DNA of 41,610 bases from Omnitrophica WOR_2 bacterium RIFCSPHIGHO2_02_FULL_48_11 (GCA_001805615.1 MHGP01000057.1:40824-82433); one strand, 5' to 3'; counted from the stretch's first letter, positions 8,136 to 18,050 are shown. The notes: a model not told the origin generated them from the sequence alone. Made by a program: numbers and translations.

Positions 8136-10118
8136 TTACCTTAATTGCTTATTGTAATAATCGGCCTTTTCCTGATCGCCCAGCCCCCGGTAAGCATCGG
8201 CCAATTTCGGATAAACTTCAGCGGACCGGCTGGGATCAACCTGCAGGGCTTGCTCATAAAACTCGATCGCTTTTCTATAATCCTTCATAAAATAATACGT
8301 AACCCCCGTTTGCAGGTGGCCGTCAAACAACGCCGGATTGATTTCGACAACCTTTTTATACATCTGCAGCGCCGCCGGATAATCATTTTCCAAAAGATAA
8401 ACCGTTCCCAGCCCAAAATAAGCCCGCTCATTATCCGGATTAAAGTCCAGGGCCTTATTTAGCACACTCTCGGCCTCCACAAGCCGATTGTGTTCAAGAT
8501 ATATGGCGCTCAGCATGACCGCTGCCTTGTCAACGCCCGGCATAAACGCCGACGGATGGTTCTCCTTTAACTCCAGGCTCTTCAAAAAATACCCTTCGGC
8601 TTCCTTGGTCTTTCGCTGCAAGGAGGCTGAATACCCCAAATTGATGTAAGCATGAACAAAACTCGGGTCAACGCTCATGGCCATTTTAAATTCTTCTTCC
8701 GCCTTTTTGTACTCCCTTTGTTTGATATAAATCAAGCCGAGATTATTGTGCGGATCCGGATAGAAAGGATTGAGTTCAATAGCCTTAAGATATAACGGGA
8801 TCGCGTCCTGGAACCGCTCTGCTTGATAGTATATTGACCCCAGAACAAAATAAGGCCGCGGATGATCAGGCGATTTGCGAATGGTATCCTGCATCAAGGC
8901 TTCGCGGGATGTCCAGACAAAATTGCGCGAGACCGTCAGAACGCTCAAAATAACGATAATCCCCGTCAAGACAACCGGGCATGACTTTGCCGGCCGGACC
9001 CATTTTAACAACGCCGCCGTCAAAAAAATCGCGAATCCCGCCACCGGCAAATAAAGTCGATGTTCCTGGACCGGTTCCAGCGGGACAAACCCCGATGATG
9101 TCGGAAATAAACAAATAAAGAACCAAAAAATCCCAAAGGCCAGCAGCTTCTCTTTCTTGAAAAAATACGCAGCAACACCCATGACCCCCGCGACTAAGAG
9201 AAACGCTGAAAATGTCGGCCACTCCCAAAGAGAATTGGAAAGCGGAAAATCATAATCCAAATTCTGCCCGAGAGGAACAAAGCAAAGCCGCAGGTAAAGC
9301 GCAATGGCCTTGAATTGTGTCAAAAAATATTGTCCATAAAAATGCGGCGCGGTATCCCTTAAGAGGAAAGATAACTGCAACATCTGAAATATCCGCGCCA
9401 GAATCCCGGAATACCATAAAAGGAAATATGCCGCACCCGCAGCGAGCAGGGTCCCGGCAAGTTGGCTTACCTTTTTCTGCGGAAGATTTAGAAAACTCAA
9501 TTCTGTCAGGACAATCAAGAGCGGTAAAGACAGGATCGTCCCCTTCGCAAAAAAACCGACATAAAAAATAACGACCGCACCGGCAAACCACCGCTTGTCC
9601 CCTTGGCTGCGCCCCCGCAGATAGAAATAATAACTCAGCAGATAAAACAGCGCGGACAAGACTTCGGATCTTTGCCATACATAAGTGACGGATTGAGTTT
9701 GCAGAGGATGCACCAAAAAGAGCAAGGCAGCGCCAAAGGCAAAGAGGTCCTGATCTTTTTTCCAGACGGAACTTTTTAGGGCCGGCAAAGAAAACAACTG
9801 CCGCAGGACATAGTATAAAAGTATGGCCGCGCTAATATGCAGGATGACGTTTCCCAGATGGTAGCCGAGCGGATCCTCTTTCCCCCATTGATAATTTAAA
9901 GCGAACGTCAAAAACGTCAGGATCTTTCTTTTATCAATGGCCTGCTCTTCCCAATGCGCCAACAGACGGGACGCATCCTTGATGAGCGGATTGCCCACGA
10001 TAAAATTGAAATCATCAAATTGGAAAGGGGCACGCAGGATATTGGCGTAAACGGCAAGACCGAGAATGACCAAAAACAGCGCGGGGATGAATTTTGGGGG
10101 AGGCTTCATTAATACCAT
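8136..10118 (-). CDS. Multi-pass membrane protein with C-terminal TPR repeats (TMTC/GT-C-like)
   Basis: About 660 residues. Roughly the first 400 form some ten hydrophobic segments with short loops. About seven tetratricopeptide repeats fill the rest (e.g. ERFQDAIPLYLKAIELNP, DYRKAIEFYEQALQVDP). An acidic pair in the first extracytoplasmic loop (FDDFNFIVGNP) and an EHRLYLP motif late in the membrane part are typical of TMTC-type and related GT-C proteins, which transfer sugars from lipid-linked donors. A protein O-glycosyltransferase role is therefore inferred. ATG at 10118 is chosen, with ATG at 10109 possible; an earlier start would fall inside the groEL terminator. Neither start has a strong ribosome site. 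Confidence 0.8.
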   Translation of the reverse strand: MVLMKPPPKFIPALFLVILGLAVYANILRAPFQFDDFNFIVGNPLIKDASRLLAHWEEQAIDKRKILTFLTFALNYQWGKEDPLGYHLGNVILHISAAILLYYVLRQLFSLPALKSSVWKKDQDLFAFGAALLFLVHPLQTQSVTYVWQRSEVLSALFYLLSYYFYLRGRSQGDKRWFAGAVVIFYVGFFAKGTILSLPLLIVLTELSFLNLPQKKVSQLAGTLLAAGAAYFLLWYSGILARIFQMLQLSFLLRDTAPHFYGQYFLTQFKAIALYLRLCFVPLGQNLDYDFPLSNSLWEWPTFSAFLLVAGVMGVAAYFFKKEKLLAFGIFWFFICLFPTSSGFVPLEPVQEHRLYLPVAGFAIFLTAALLKWVRPAKSCPVVLTGIIVILSVLTVSRNFVWTSREALMQDTIRKSPDHPRPYFVLGSIYYQAERFQDAIPLYLKAIELNPFYPDPHNNLGLIYIKQREYKKAEEEFKMAMSVDPSFVHAYINLGYSASLQRKTKEAEGYFLKSLELKENHPSAFMPGVDKAAVMLSAIYLEHNRLVEAESVLNKALDFNPDNERAYFGLGTVYLLENDYPAALQMYKKVVEINPALFDGHLQTGVTYYFMKDYRKAIEFYEQALQVDPSRSAEVYPKLADAYRGLGDQEKADYYNKQLR

Positions 10119-10142
10119 GATAAATCTTACTTTATAAAATTC

Positions 10143-10187
10143 AATAAAAAACAAAGCCCCCACTGCTTTCTACAAAACAGTGGGGGC
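10143..10187 (-). terminator. Rho-independent terminator of groES-groEL
   Basis: In the minus-strand transcript GCCCCCACTG and CAGTGGGGGC form a perfect 10-bp stem (10156-10165 / 10178-10187), followed by TTTGTTTTTTATT. It starts 29 bases after the groEL stop. Confidence 0.93.
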
Positions 10188-10216
10188 AATTTTATCAACG
10201 AGCAGGGCCGCAAAAA

Positions 10217-11884
<1,668 letters not shown>

Positions 11885-11894
11885 TTATTAAAAA

Positions 11895-12188
11895 TTACTT
11901 TTTGATAATCGCAAAAATATCATCTTCCCGCATGATCAAAAGTTCTTCCCCTTCTGAGGTCGTAACTTCTGTCCCGCTGTACTTCCCGTAAAGAATGCGA
12001 TCGCCCGCTTTAACTTCCATTTCCTGCACCTTGCCGCTTTCTAAAACTTTTCCCTTGCCGACAGCCACCACTTTACCTTCATGGGGTTTTTCTTTAGCGG
12101 TCTCTGGGAGAAGAATTCCCCCTTTGGTTTTTTCTAAGGCCTCTAAGGGTTTTACGAGGATTCTGTCTCCTAAAGGTTTGATCTCCAT
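11895..12188 (-). CDS. groES: Co-chaperonin GroES (Hsp10)
   Basis: 97-residue co-chaperonin capping the GroEL ring. It starts [14 protein letters not shown] and has the mobile-loop region [16 protein letters not shown], the VVAVGKGK block and the [13 protein letters not shown] block. A frame reaches 12215, but AAGGAGG six to seven bases before the ATG at 12188 and the family's usual length set the start there. It is first gene of the heat-shock operon, under a promoter that overlaps a CIRCE operator. Confidence 0.98.
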   Translation of the reverse strand: MEIKPLGDRILVKPLEALEKTKGGILLPETAKEKPHEGKVVAVGKGKVLESGKVQEMEVKAGDRILYGKYSGTEVTTSEGEELLIMREDDIFAIIKK

Positions 12189-12242
12189 ATACTGCCTCCT
12201 TTTTGAATGGTTCAAAATTTATTAAAAACATTGAACTTATGC

Positions 12243-12269
12243 TTAGCACTTAACTTAATAGAGTGCTAA
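12243..12269. promoter_or_regulatory. CIRCE operator (HrcA binding site)
   Basis: TTAGCACTT, a 9-base spacer, then GAGTGCTAA, matching the CIRCE consensus (TTAGCACTC-N9-GAGTGCTAA) with one mismatch. It lies just downstream of the -10 box of the groES promoter, where HrcA bound at normal temperature would block transcription. No hrcA gene is in the window. Confidence 0.95.
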
Positions 12270-12296
12270 TCTACAAAAAACCTGAAATTTTGTCAA
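12268..12296 (-). promoter_or_regulatory. Sigma70-type promoter of groES-groEL
   Basis: On the minus strand TTGACA (12291-12296), exactly 17 bases, then TAGATT (12268-12273). The -10 box abuts and shares two bases with the CIRCE element, the standard arrangement for HrcA control. The leader to the groES ATG is about 75 bases. Confidence 0.88.
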
Positions 12297-12316
12297 GAAA
12301 AATTTTTACATGGCTT

Positions 12317-12356
12317 TGTAAAAACAAAATAGCACTCGCAAAAAAGAGTGCTATTT
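12317..12356 (-). terminator. Terminator of coaX whose stem is a CIRCE-like palindrome
   Basis: AAAATAGCACTC (12326-12337) and GAGTGCTATTTT (12346-12357) flank an 8-base loop. In the minus-strand transcript the stem runs into TTTTGTTTTT, giving an intrinsic terminator about 17 bases after the coaX stop. The stem contains TAGCACTC-N8-GAGTGCTA, which is the CIRCE core with the spacer shortened by one base. It lies about 30 bases upstream of the groES -35 box. Confidence 0.85.
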
Positions 12357-12372
12357 TAAAAACAAAAAAAAT

Positions 12373-13131
12373 TTAACGCTTGTGAAAAATCAATTCCATT
12401 CCCTTAAACACCAGATCCTCATCAACAATATGGCGGGTGCCTTTAAGGAATTTTTGCATTACCTTTATATATCCACCGGTCACGATGACCTTGGGGTTCC
12501 CCCGGACTTCGCGGGAGATCTGTTCCACCAATCCTGAGCTCATCGCCCCATAACCATAAAATAAACCGCTCAAAATACTACCTTGCGTGTCGCGACCAAT
12601 TAAATTTTTGGGGCCTTTAATGTGAATCTTGGGTAAAAGCGCGGTCTTGGCAAATAAAGATTCTGCAGACAGCCGGATCCCTGGGACAATGATCCCTCCC
12701 AAATATTCTTTTTTTGATGAAATCACATCAAAAGTGATCGCGGTGCCGAAATCGATGATAATGCTGGGCGCGCCGTAAAGCACCATCGCCGCATAAGCCC
12801 CGACCAGCCGGTCCTGCCCTACCTGCTTAGGATTGCGGTAACGGTTTTTGACCGGCACCAAAACATCTTTGCCGATCACCACCGGCTTTATGCCGAATAT
12901 TTTTTCAACAGTGCTTTGCACCAACGCCAGGCGCTGAGGGACAACGCTGCAAATCACGATGCCTTTCAGCTTGGGAGATTGCCGAGCCAAAGCAAGGCAA
13001 GTGGTCCGTATTTTTTTTCGCAAAACATTTTGCGGCAGGACCGTCTCGATGTGAAAAACCCGCAAAACTTTTTTCCTGACGATGAGTCCCAGCGCAATCG
13101 TGGTATTTCCGATATCAATGGCCAAAAGCAT
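12373..13131 (-). CDS. coaX: Type III pantothenate kinase
   Basis: First step of coenzyme A synthesis, phosphorylating pantothenate. It is a 252-residue ASKHA-fold enzyme with the type III motifs: DIGNT at residues 6-10, the pantothenate-site GQDR at 105-108, DFGTA at 127-131 and GGIIVPG at 145-151. The family is usually about 255 residues. It starts two bases after the uvrB stop, so the pair is very likely co-transcribed, and it ends at the hairpin terminator before groES. Confidence 0.96.
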   Translation of the reverse strand: MLLAIDIGNTTIALGLIVRKKVLRVFHIETVLPQNVLRKKIRTTCLALARQSPKLKGIVICSVVPQRLALVQSTVEKIFGIKPVVIGKDVLVPVKNRYRNPKQVGQDRLVGAYAAMVLYGAPSIIIDFGTAITFDVISSKKEYLGGIIVPGIRLSAESLFAKTALLPKIHIKGPKNLIGRDTQGSILSGLFYGYGAMSSGLVEQISREVRGNPKVIVTGGYIKVMQKFLKGTRHIVDEDLVFKGMELIFHKR

Positions 13132-13133
13132 GC

Positions 13134-15176
13134 TTACTTTCCTTTTACTTTATGTGAAATTTTGACCCGGGAGGAAGGTTTGATTTCTTTTTCTCCCGGC
13201 AACAGGCCGCTTTCTTTAAACTCCTTGATCTTATCACGGATCGCGGCCGCACGCTCAAATTGTAAATTTCTGGCCGCCAACTCCATTTGCCGCTCCAAAT
13301 CCGCGATCAAATTAGAAAAAGCATATCTCTCCGCATCCTGCCCCGCGGCCTCGAGCACGATCTCTTCCGCCTTTTCTTCCGCGAGCTGTTCAATGCCTTG
13401 ACTCATCGCCCTTAGAATGGTGGTCGGTGTGATATTATGTTCTTTATTGAATTCTATTTGAATTTTCCGACGGCGGTCGCACTCATCCATCATCGCCTTC
13501 ATGGCCAAGCTCACGCTGTCCGCATACAAGATCACCCGGCCGTTGATATTGCGGGCCGCCCGGCCCGCCGTTTGGATCAAAGCTGTCTGCGAACGCAGGA
13601 AACCTTCCTTGTCCGCATCAAAGATCGCGACCAGCGAGACCTCCGGTAAATCCAACCCTTCGCGCAAAAGATTGACCCCGACCAGGCAGTCAAATTTTTT
13701 CATCCGCAGATCCGTCAAGATCTTGACCCGGTCGATGGTTTCAATGTCCGAATGCAAATACTTCACCTTCAAGCCGCTCTCTTGCAGATACTCCGTCAGA
13801 TCCTCTGACATTTTTTTCGTGAGCGTCGTGATCAAAACGCGCTCATTGATCTTGGCGCGCTTTTGTGTTTCTTTGATGATATCCTGCACCTGGCCGGGCG
13901 TGGGACGGACCTCGATCGGCGGGTCCACGATCCCCGTCGGGCGGATGATCTGTTCGATCATTTTTCCCTGACAGTTTTGGCGTTCAAACGGACCCGGCGT
14001 CGCCGACACATAAATGCACTGCTTCATGATCTCCTTAAATTCCAAAAATTTGAGCGGCCGGTTGTCCAGGCACGACGGCAAACGAAAACCGTATTCCACG
14101 AGGGTCTCTTTGCGCGCCCGGTCGCCTTCATACATCCCGTTGAGCTGCGGCACCGTCACATGCGATTCATCGATCAGCACGATAAAATCTTCCGGAAAAT
14201 AATCCAGCAAGCAATACGGCCGGCTGCCGGACGGTCGGCCGGAAAGCGCCCGGGAATAATTTTCGATCCCGTGGCAATATCCCATTTCTTTAAGCATTTC
14301 CATGTCATAACGGGTGCGCGAATTCAAACGCTGCGCCTCCAGCAATTTTCCCCGCTTTTTCAATTCTTCCAAACGCACGTCGAGTTCGGCCAGGATCATT
14401 TTAATGGCATCGTCAACGCGCGGCTTGGAAATGATAAAATGTTTTGCCGGAAAGATCGCCACCTTGAGCAGTTCAACTTTTCTCTCCGCCGTGACCGGGT
14501 CGATCTGGAAGATCTTTTCGATCGCATCGCCGTAAAATTCAATACGCAACGCATCCTGCCGATAGGCCGGAAAAACTTCGACCACATCGCCCCGCACCCG
14601 CAGCTTGCCCCGGCTGAACTCATAATCATTGCGCTCGTATTGAATGTCCACCAATTCCAGCAGCAGCTTGTCGCGCTCGATCGGCTGGCCTTTTTCCAGG
14701 TACAATAAATTTTCTTTATAATCCTCCGGGGAGCCGAGATTGTAAATGCAGGATACGCTCGCCACGATCACCGCATCCCGCCGCGACATCAATGAGGTCG
14801 TCGATGACAAACGCAGCCGGTCCAGACGGTCATTGATCGAAGCATCCTTTTCAATATACACATCCGTCTGCGGGACGTAAGCCTCAGGCTGATAATAATC
14901 GTAATAGCTGACGAAATATTCTACGGCATTGTCCGGGAAAAATTCCTTAAACTCACTGTACAATTGGGCGGCGAGGGTTTTATTATGCGAAATCACCAGG
15001 GTGGGACGATTGATACGCTCGATCACATTGGCCAGAGTAAAGGTCTTGCCGCTGCCGGTGACCCCCATTAAAACCTGGGCCGGATCGCCGCGGTCGATGC
15101 CTTTGACCAATTGATCAATAGCGCCTGTTTGTTCAGTCACCGGACGGAACTTGCTCTTGAGGACGAATTTATCCAT
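13134..15176 (-). CDS. uvrB: Excinuclease ABC subunit B
   Basis: Damage-verification helicase of nucleotide excision repair. 680 residues, full length. Walker A GVTGSGKT is at residues 38-45 and the damage-probing beta-hairpin YYDYYQPEAYVP at 91-102. The DESH helicase box is in the middle, helicase motifs follow (GVNLLREGLDLPEVS, QTAGRAARN), and a C-terminal UVR motif at about 625-660 contacts UvrC. The ATG at 15176 has no clear ribosome site. It is followed directly by coaX. Confidence 0.98.
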   Translation of the reverse strand: MDKFVLKSKFRPVTEQTGAIDQLVKGIDRGDPAQVLMGVTGSGKTFTLANVIERINRPTLVISHNKTLAAQLYSEFKEFFPDNAVEYFVSYYDYYQPEAYVPQTDVYIEKDASINDRLDRLRLSSTTSLMSRRDAVIVASVSCIYNLGSPEDYKENLLYLEKGQPIERDKLLLELVDIQYERNDYEFSRGKLRVRGDVVEVFPAYRQDALRIEFYGDAIEKIFQIDPVTAERKVELLKVAIFPAKHFIISKPRVDDAIKMILAELDVRLEELKKRGKLLEAQRLNSRTRYDMEMLKEMGYCHGIENYSRALSGRPSGSRPYCLLDYFPEDFIVLIDESHVTVPQLNGMYEGDRARKETLVEYGFRLPSCLDNRPLKFLEFKEIMKQCIYVSATPGPFERQNCQGKMIEQIIRPTGIVDPPIEVRPTPGQVQDIIKETQKRAKINERVLITTLTKKMSEDLTEYLQESGLKVKYLHSDIETIDRVKILTDLRMKKFDCLVGVNLLREGLDLPEVSLVAIFDADKEGFLRSQTALIQTAGRAARNINGRVILYADSVSLAMKAMMDECDRRRKIQIEFNKEHNITPTTILRAMSQGIEQLAEEKAEEIVLEAAGQDAERYAFSNLIADLERQMELAARNLQFERAAAIRDKIKEFKESGLLPGEKEIKPSSRVKISHKVKGK

Positions 15177-15201
15177 ATTCAGTTGGAAATTTTTGGGAAA
15201 C

Positions 15202-15660
15202 TTAGGGAGAAGCCGCTTGTGACTTTAATAGCTCATCAATCCGCTCAAATACTCTATGGGCGGCGCTTTCATTCTTAAACGATTCGATATTCTTGAAAGG
15301 AACAGAGTTGATGGTCAGGTAACGAACTTCTATCTCGGTCCCGTTACTTTGGAAGCGTAAAATAATATTCATCCGCGCATAACGCGACCCTAAAAACATA
15401 GCGGTTTGCCTGACTTCCGTGAATAAAATAATCTGCTGACCTTCTCGCGGCGCACCAACCTCATAAACCGCCGGGTCCCCTTCGCCGGCCAGTTGCCACC
15501 CCAATTCCGATAAGGCTGACTTGGCGGCCTTCAGCGCTGCATCATAATTGGCATAAAATTGCTTTTTATAAGGATGTTTATCCGCTAAGTATTGCGGGAT
15601 CTGGGCTGTCGTGCACCCGCAGAGAAGCGCCATACATGCCACCCAAAGAAGTTTTCGCAT
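15202..15660 (-). CDS. Small predicted lipoprotein, function unknown
   Basis: 152 residues. A signal peptide (MRKLLWVACMALLCGC) ends in a lipobox-like LCGC, so the mature protein should be lipid-anchored at Cys16. The rest is a small alpha/beta domain rich in polar residues (e.g. SALSELGWQL, VFERIDELLKSQ). It resembles the many small uncharacterised lipoproteins of diderms, and no named family is recognised. ATG at 15660 is chosen over the open frame to 15864 because GGGAGG precedes it and the signal peptide starts there. It sits between a MazG-like gene and uvrB. Confidence 0.82.
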   Translation of the reverse strand: MRKLLWVACMALLCGCTTAQIPQYLADKHPYKKQFYANYDAALKAAKSALSELGWQLAGEGDPAVYEVGAPREGQQIILFTEVRQTAMFLGSRYARMNIILRFQSNGTEIEVRYLTINSVPFKNIESFKNESAAHRVFERIDELLKSQAASP

Positions 15661-15730
15661 ACCGTCCTCCCGCCTTTCATTATTTTGAATAGCGAGGCTC
15701 GCCAATTTTTTAAAAGTTGGCGGCCTTTGC

Positions 15731-16045
15731 TTAACAGATCTTTCCGTGTTTATACGGACGACCCTTATTTTTCTGGGATTTTTTATCGATCTCCGCTTCG
15801 ATGTCGATCCCCAAACCGCCGCACAGATCCAACAAACGGATAAAGCTGTCGGCGATCTCTTCATTAAAATTTTCCTTGTCCTGCTTGCGGTGCGCTTCCA
15901 TGGCCTCGGCCAATTCCGTCACGATTAGCATCAGGGCCTCACCGATATTGCGCTCTTTGTCCCAAAACCCTTTCTCCACGGCAATGGCATGGCACGTTTG
16001 GGCCAATTTATTCAACGACTGTCCTTTAATCTGTATAGTTTCCAA
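15731..16045 (-). CDS. MazG-like nucleotide pyrophosphohydrolase
   Basis: 104-residue all-alpha NTP pyrophosphatase-type protein. The metal-binding pattern is visible: TELAEAME (Glu44, Glu47) on one helix and EEIADSFIRLLDL (Glu62, Glu63, Asp66) on the next. Such enzymes hydrolyse non-canonical or excess nucleoside triphosphates; the substrate here is unknown. The initiation codon is TTG at 16045, with GGGGAGG five bases upstream. The C-terminus (KNKGRPYKHGKIC) is short and basic. It lies between the RluA synthase and the small lipoprotein, probably in one transcript. Confidence 0.85.
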   Translation of the reverse strand: METIQIKGQSLNKLAQTCHAIAVEKGFWDKERNIGEALMLIVTELAEAMEAHRKQDKENFNEEIADSFIRLLDLCGGLGIDIEAEIDKKSQKNKGRPYKHGKIC

Positions 16046-16067
16046 AGCGTCCTCCCCTATTTATCAA

Positions 16068-16751
16068 TCAGTTTTCTTTTAAGAATTTTTCCATATCCTC
16101 AGGAAATGAGGCTTCCACCACGATTTTTTTATGCGAGACCGGATGCTGCCATTCGATCTGGGCGGCGTGCAATGCCACCCGCCGAAAACGCAGCTCATAA
16201 TCACGGCCAAAAGCGTATTTGCGCTCCCCCAGCAAAGGATGCCCCAGTTCGCTGAACTGGATCCGGATCTGGTTGGTGCGTCCGGTGAGCGGCATAACCT
16301 CTAAAACACTGAACTTCTTTTTCACTTGCAGAACATTATAGCGGGTCAGGGCGAATTTTGCTGAAGAATTCTTTTGATATTTTTTCTGATCAAGATCACG
16401 AATATAACTTCTCAGTTCACCGCTGCCGCGGTTCAATTTACCGTGGATAAAGGCAATATACCTTTTCTTGACCTGCATTTTTTTGAACTGATGCATAACG
16501 AGCGTCTGATTCTTCTCCCCCTTGGCAAAAATAATGACGCCGGAGGTCTCGCGGTCAAGCCTGTGGCAAGGGAGCAATTTTTCAGAACTTCCAGAGTTTT
16601 TAAATTGAATATTGGCGAGCGTGGCGAGCGTATTTTTTTCTCGGGCAGGAGTGGGAACAACCAAAAGTCCGGCAGGCTTATCAAAGACAACCGTACAATC
16701 ATCCTCGTAAAGGACAGGAATGACTCGGTTGGGACTCTTATCGTGGGACAT
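16068..16751 (-). CDS. RluA-family RNA pseudouridine synthase
   Basis: 227 residues, with the RluA catalytic block HRLDRETSGVIIFAK (catalytic Asp in HRLD) and the later motifs GRTNQIRIQF and GHPLLGERKY. It isomerises uridine to pseudouridine in rRNA or tRNA. There is no N-terminal S4 domain, as in the short RluA and TruC-like members, so the exact target cannot be named. AAGG lies just upstream of the ATG. Confidence 0.93.
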   Translation of the reverse strand: MSHDKSPNRVIPVLYEDDCTVVFDKPAGLLVVPTPAREKNTLATLANIQFKNSGSSEKLLPCHRLDRETSGVIIFAKGEKNQTLVMHQFKKMQVKKRYIAFIHGKLNRGSGELRSYIRDLDQKKYQKNSSAKFALTRYNVLQVKKKFSVLEVMPLTGRTNQIRIQFSELGHPLLGERKYAFGRDYELRFRRVALHAAQIEWQHPVSHKKIVVEASFPEDMEKFLKEN

Positions 16752-16771
16752 ACACCTTAAGACGGCTCCTT

Positions 16772-16933
16772 TTAGGAAGCTTCGTCCTGGGCCTCAAACT
16801 GCTCTTGGAAAAGCTGAGTTAAATAATTGAGTTTACGGATAATAAGAATTGGAAAGACCACGATCCATATCTGAAAGGCCAAAGCCAACAAGGCCTGGAT
16901 CGGGGTAACGCTGAGATTAATAGAATTTTCCAT
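16772..16933 (-). CDS. Small single-span membrane protein, 53 residues
   Basis: Open frame from ATG at 16933 to TAA at 16772, with AAGGA nine bases upstream. The product starts MENSINLSVTPIQ, has one hydrophobic segment of about 20 residues (ALLALAFQIWIVVFPILII), then RKLNYLTQLFQEQFEAQDEAS, probably a short amphipathic cytoplasmic helix. No family is recognised. It is the last gene of the PilZ cluster, 20 bases after PilZ gene 16954-17340, and the gap it fills would otherwise be about 200 bases of empty sequence. Confidence 0.7.
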   Translation of the reverse strand: MENSINLSVTPIQALLALAFQIWIVVFPILIIRKLNYLTQLFQEQFEAQDEAS

Positions 16934-16953
16934 GGATGTTTGTCCTTACATGA

Positions 16954-17340
16954 TCAGGCGGGTTGTTGCTTTTTGTCTTTCCTGAGTTCTTCATGAACAT
17001 AATCGCTGATATAGTCTGCGTCTTTTTTTTGGATATCACTGAAATAAATTGCGGAATGATAATACTCTTGTCCCGGGATAGGCTCACTGCGGACCACGAT
17101 CCCCAGGCAGGATATTTTCTTGGTGACGATCTTGCCGTTTCTTTTTAAGGGAAGCAATAAATGAATCTTGAGCTTAGTCATCGGCTCAACAAATTTATTG
17201 ACCCGGCAATACGCCCCGGTCCGGCTGAGATTACGTGTCTCGGTGACAAAATCCGCTTCTTCCGAAGAGATCTTGACCGGGACAGTATTATCAATCCGAG
17301 GATGCTTACGTCGTTCGTCGTATGATTTTGAGAAATCCAT
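16954..17340 (-). CDS. PilZ-domain protein, probable c-di-GMP receptor
   Basis: 128-residue single PilZ domain. Both c-di-GMP-binding motifs are visible: RRKHPRI near residues 10-16 (the RxxxR arm) and NLSRTGA near 37-43 (the D/NxSxxG loop). The rest is the PilZ beta-barrel and a C-terminal helix. It should bind c-di-GMP in the cytoplasm and pass the signal to a partner. It follows a zinc-ribbon mini-protein by two bases and a second PilZ gene, with the divergent ExeA-like gene nearby. No clear ribosome site; translation may be coupled to the gene before. Confidence 0.9.
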   Translation of the reverse strand: MDFSKSYDERRKHPRIDNTVPVKISSEEADFVTETRNLSRTGAYCRVNKFVEPMTKLKIHLLLPLKRNGKIVTKKISCLGIVVRSEPIPGQEYYHSAIYFSDIQKKDADYISDYVHEELRKDKKQQPA

Positions 17341-17342
17341 GA

Positions 17343-17501
17343 TTATTCTTGAGCCGGCGCGTCTTTGGTTTTATTCTTCCAGCAATTTTTATTGCAATAA
17401 TAATGACCGTTACGATAATATCGTCTGGTCCGCTTCATCGGTTTTTTACAAGAAAAACAATTTTTTAATGTATCTGTTGGTGCTGCCGTTTGTTCAGCCA
17501 T
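17343..17501 (-). CDS. Zinc-ribbon mini-protein, 52 residues
   Basis: Open frame from ATG at 17501 to TAA at 17343, preceded by GGAGTAGGGAG. Four cysteines in the pattern C-x2-C-x17-C-x3-C (residues 15, 18, 36, 40; FSCKK and YYCNKNC) suggest one structural zinc site, and the segment between them is rich in Arg, Lys and Tyr. It resembles TRASH- or MYM-like treble-clef mini-domains, but no family can be named. It sits between the two PilZ genes, two bases before the second. Confidence 0.75.
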   Translation of the reverse strand: MAEQTAAPTDTLKNCFSCKKPMKRTRRYYRNGHYYCNKNCWKNKTKDAPAQE

Positions 17502-17568
17502 AGCAAACTCCCTACTCCTTTCTTAACTTCTTTCTTAACTTCACATCCAATTTTATATGTGTGGGGGA

Positions 17569-17919
17569 TTATTTCGATTGGCGCGTGCCGATGTATTCTT
17601 TGATCACTTCGCGGGATTTCATCATCGAGTCATCGTTATCAAACTTCAAACCGACATGATACCGGTCTGAGTGAGGGACCATTTGAACCCAAACCACACG
17701 CCCATGAAGGCTGAGAACCTTTTCCGGGGATAATTCCATCATGATCGCCAAGGATTCATTGAGCGGGATAAAGTCTTCAGTTTGAAACCGCAGACCCCCC
17801 TCACTTAAATCATAGGCCAGACTGCCGCTCAGCGGAATCAACGCCCCTTTCGAATATCGCAAGGGCTCACGGAATTCCACCCGCTTGAGTCTTCGCTTCT
17901 CTTGTTGAACAACTGCCAT
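17569..17919 (-). CDS. Second PilZ-domain protein
   Basis: 116-residue PilZ domain with RRLKRVEFR at residues 9-17 and DLSEGGLRF near 37, the two halves of the c-di-GMP site. It has a full DxSxxG loop, unlike the neighbouring PilZ protein, which has Asn at the first position. GGGAG precedes the ATG. It is the first gene of a four-gene minus-strand unit (PilZ, zinc ribbon, PilZ, small membrane protein), read divergently from the ExeA-like ATPase. Confidence 0.9.
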   Translation of the reverse strand: MAVVQQEKRRLKRVEFREPLRYSKGALIPLSGSLAYDLSEGGLRFQTEDFIPLNESLAIMMELSPEKVLSLHGRVVWVQMVPHSDRYHVGLKFDNDDSMMKSREVIKEYIGTRQSK

Positions 17920-17957
17920 TCTTTAACTCTCCCTTAAAGTCATTTTAAAGCGGATTA

Positions 17958-17985
17958 ATTATAGCATATTCTTTTGCAGGCACAA
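17958..17985 (-). promoter_or_regulatory. Probable promoter of the PilZ unit
   Basis: On the minus strand TATAAT (17958-17963) is preceded, after 16 bases, by TTGTGC (17980-17985). The leader to the PilZ ATG at 17919 is about 30 bases and contains GGGAG. Confidence 0.6.
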
Positions 17986-18050
17986 TGACTTTTTATTGAC
18001 CTTTGTACACCAAAAATAAAAAAGAAAAGGCCAATAAAACCGACAGTTTC

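Noticed and set aside
15661-15730. Hairpin GCCAA/TTGGC upstream of the small lipoprotein as a terminator
   Set aside because: Stem is short and A/T-looped, and no T-tract follows in the direction of transcription.
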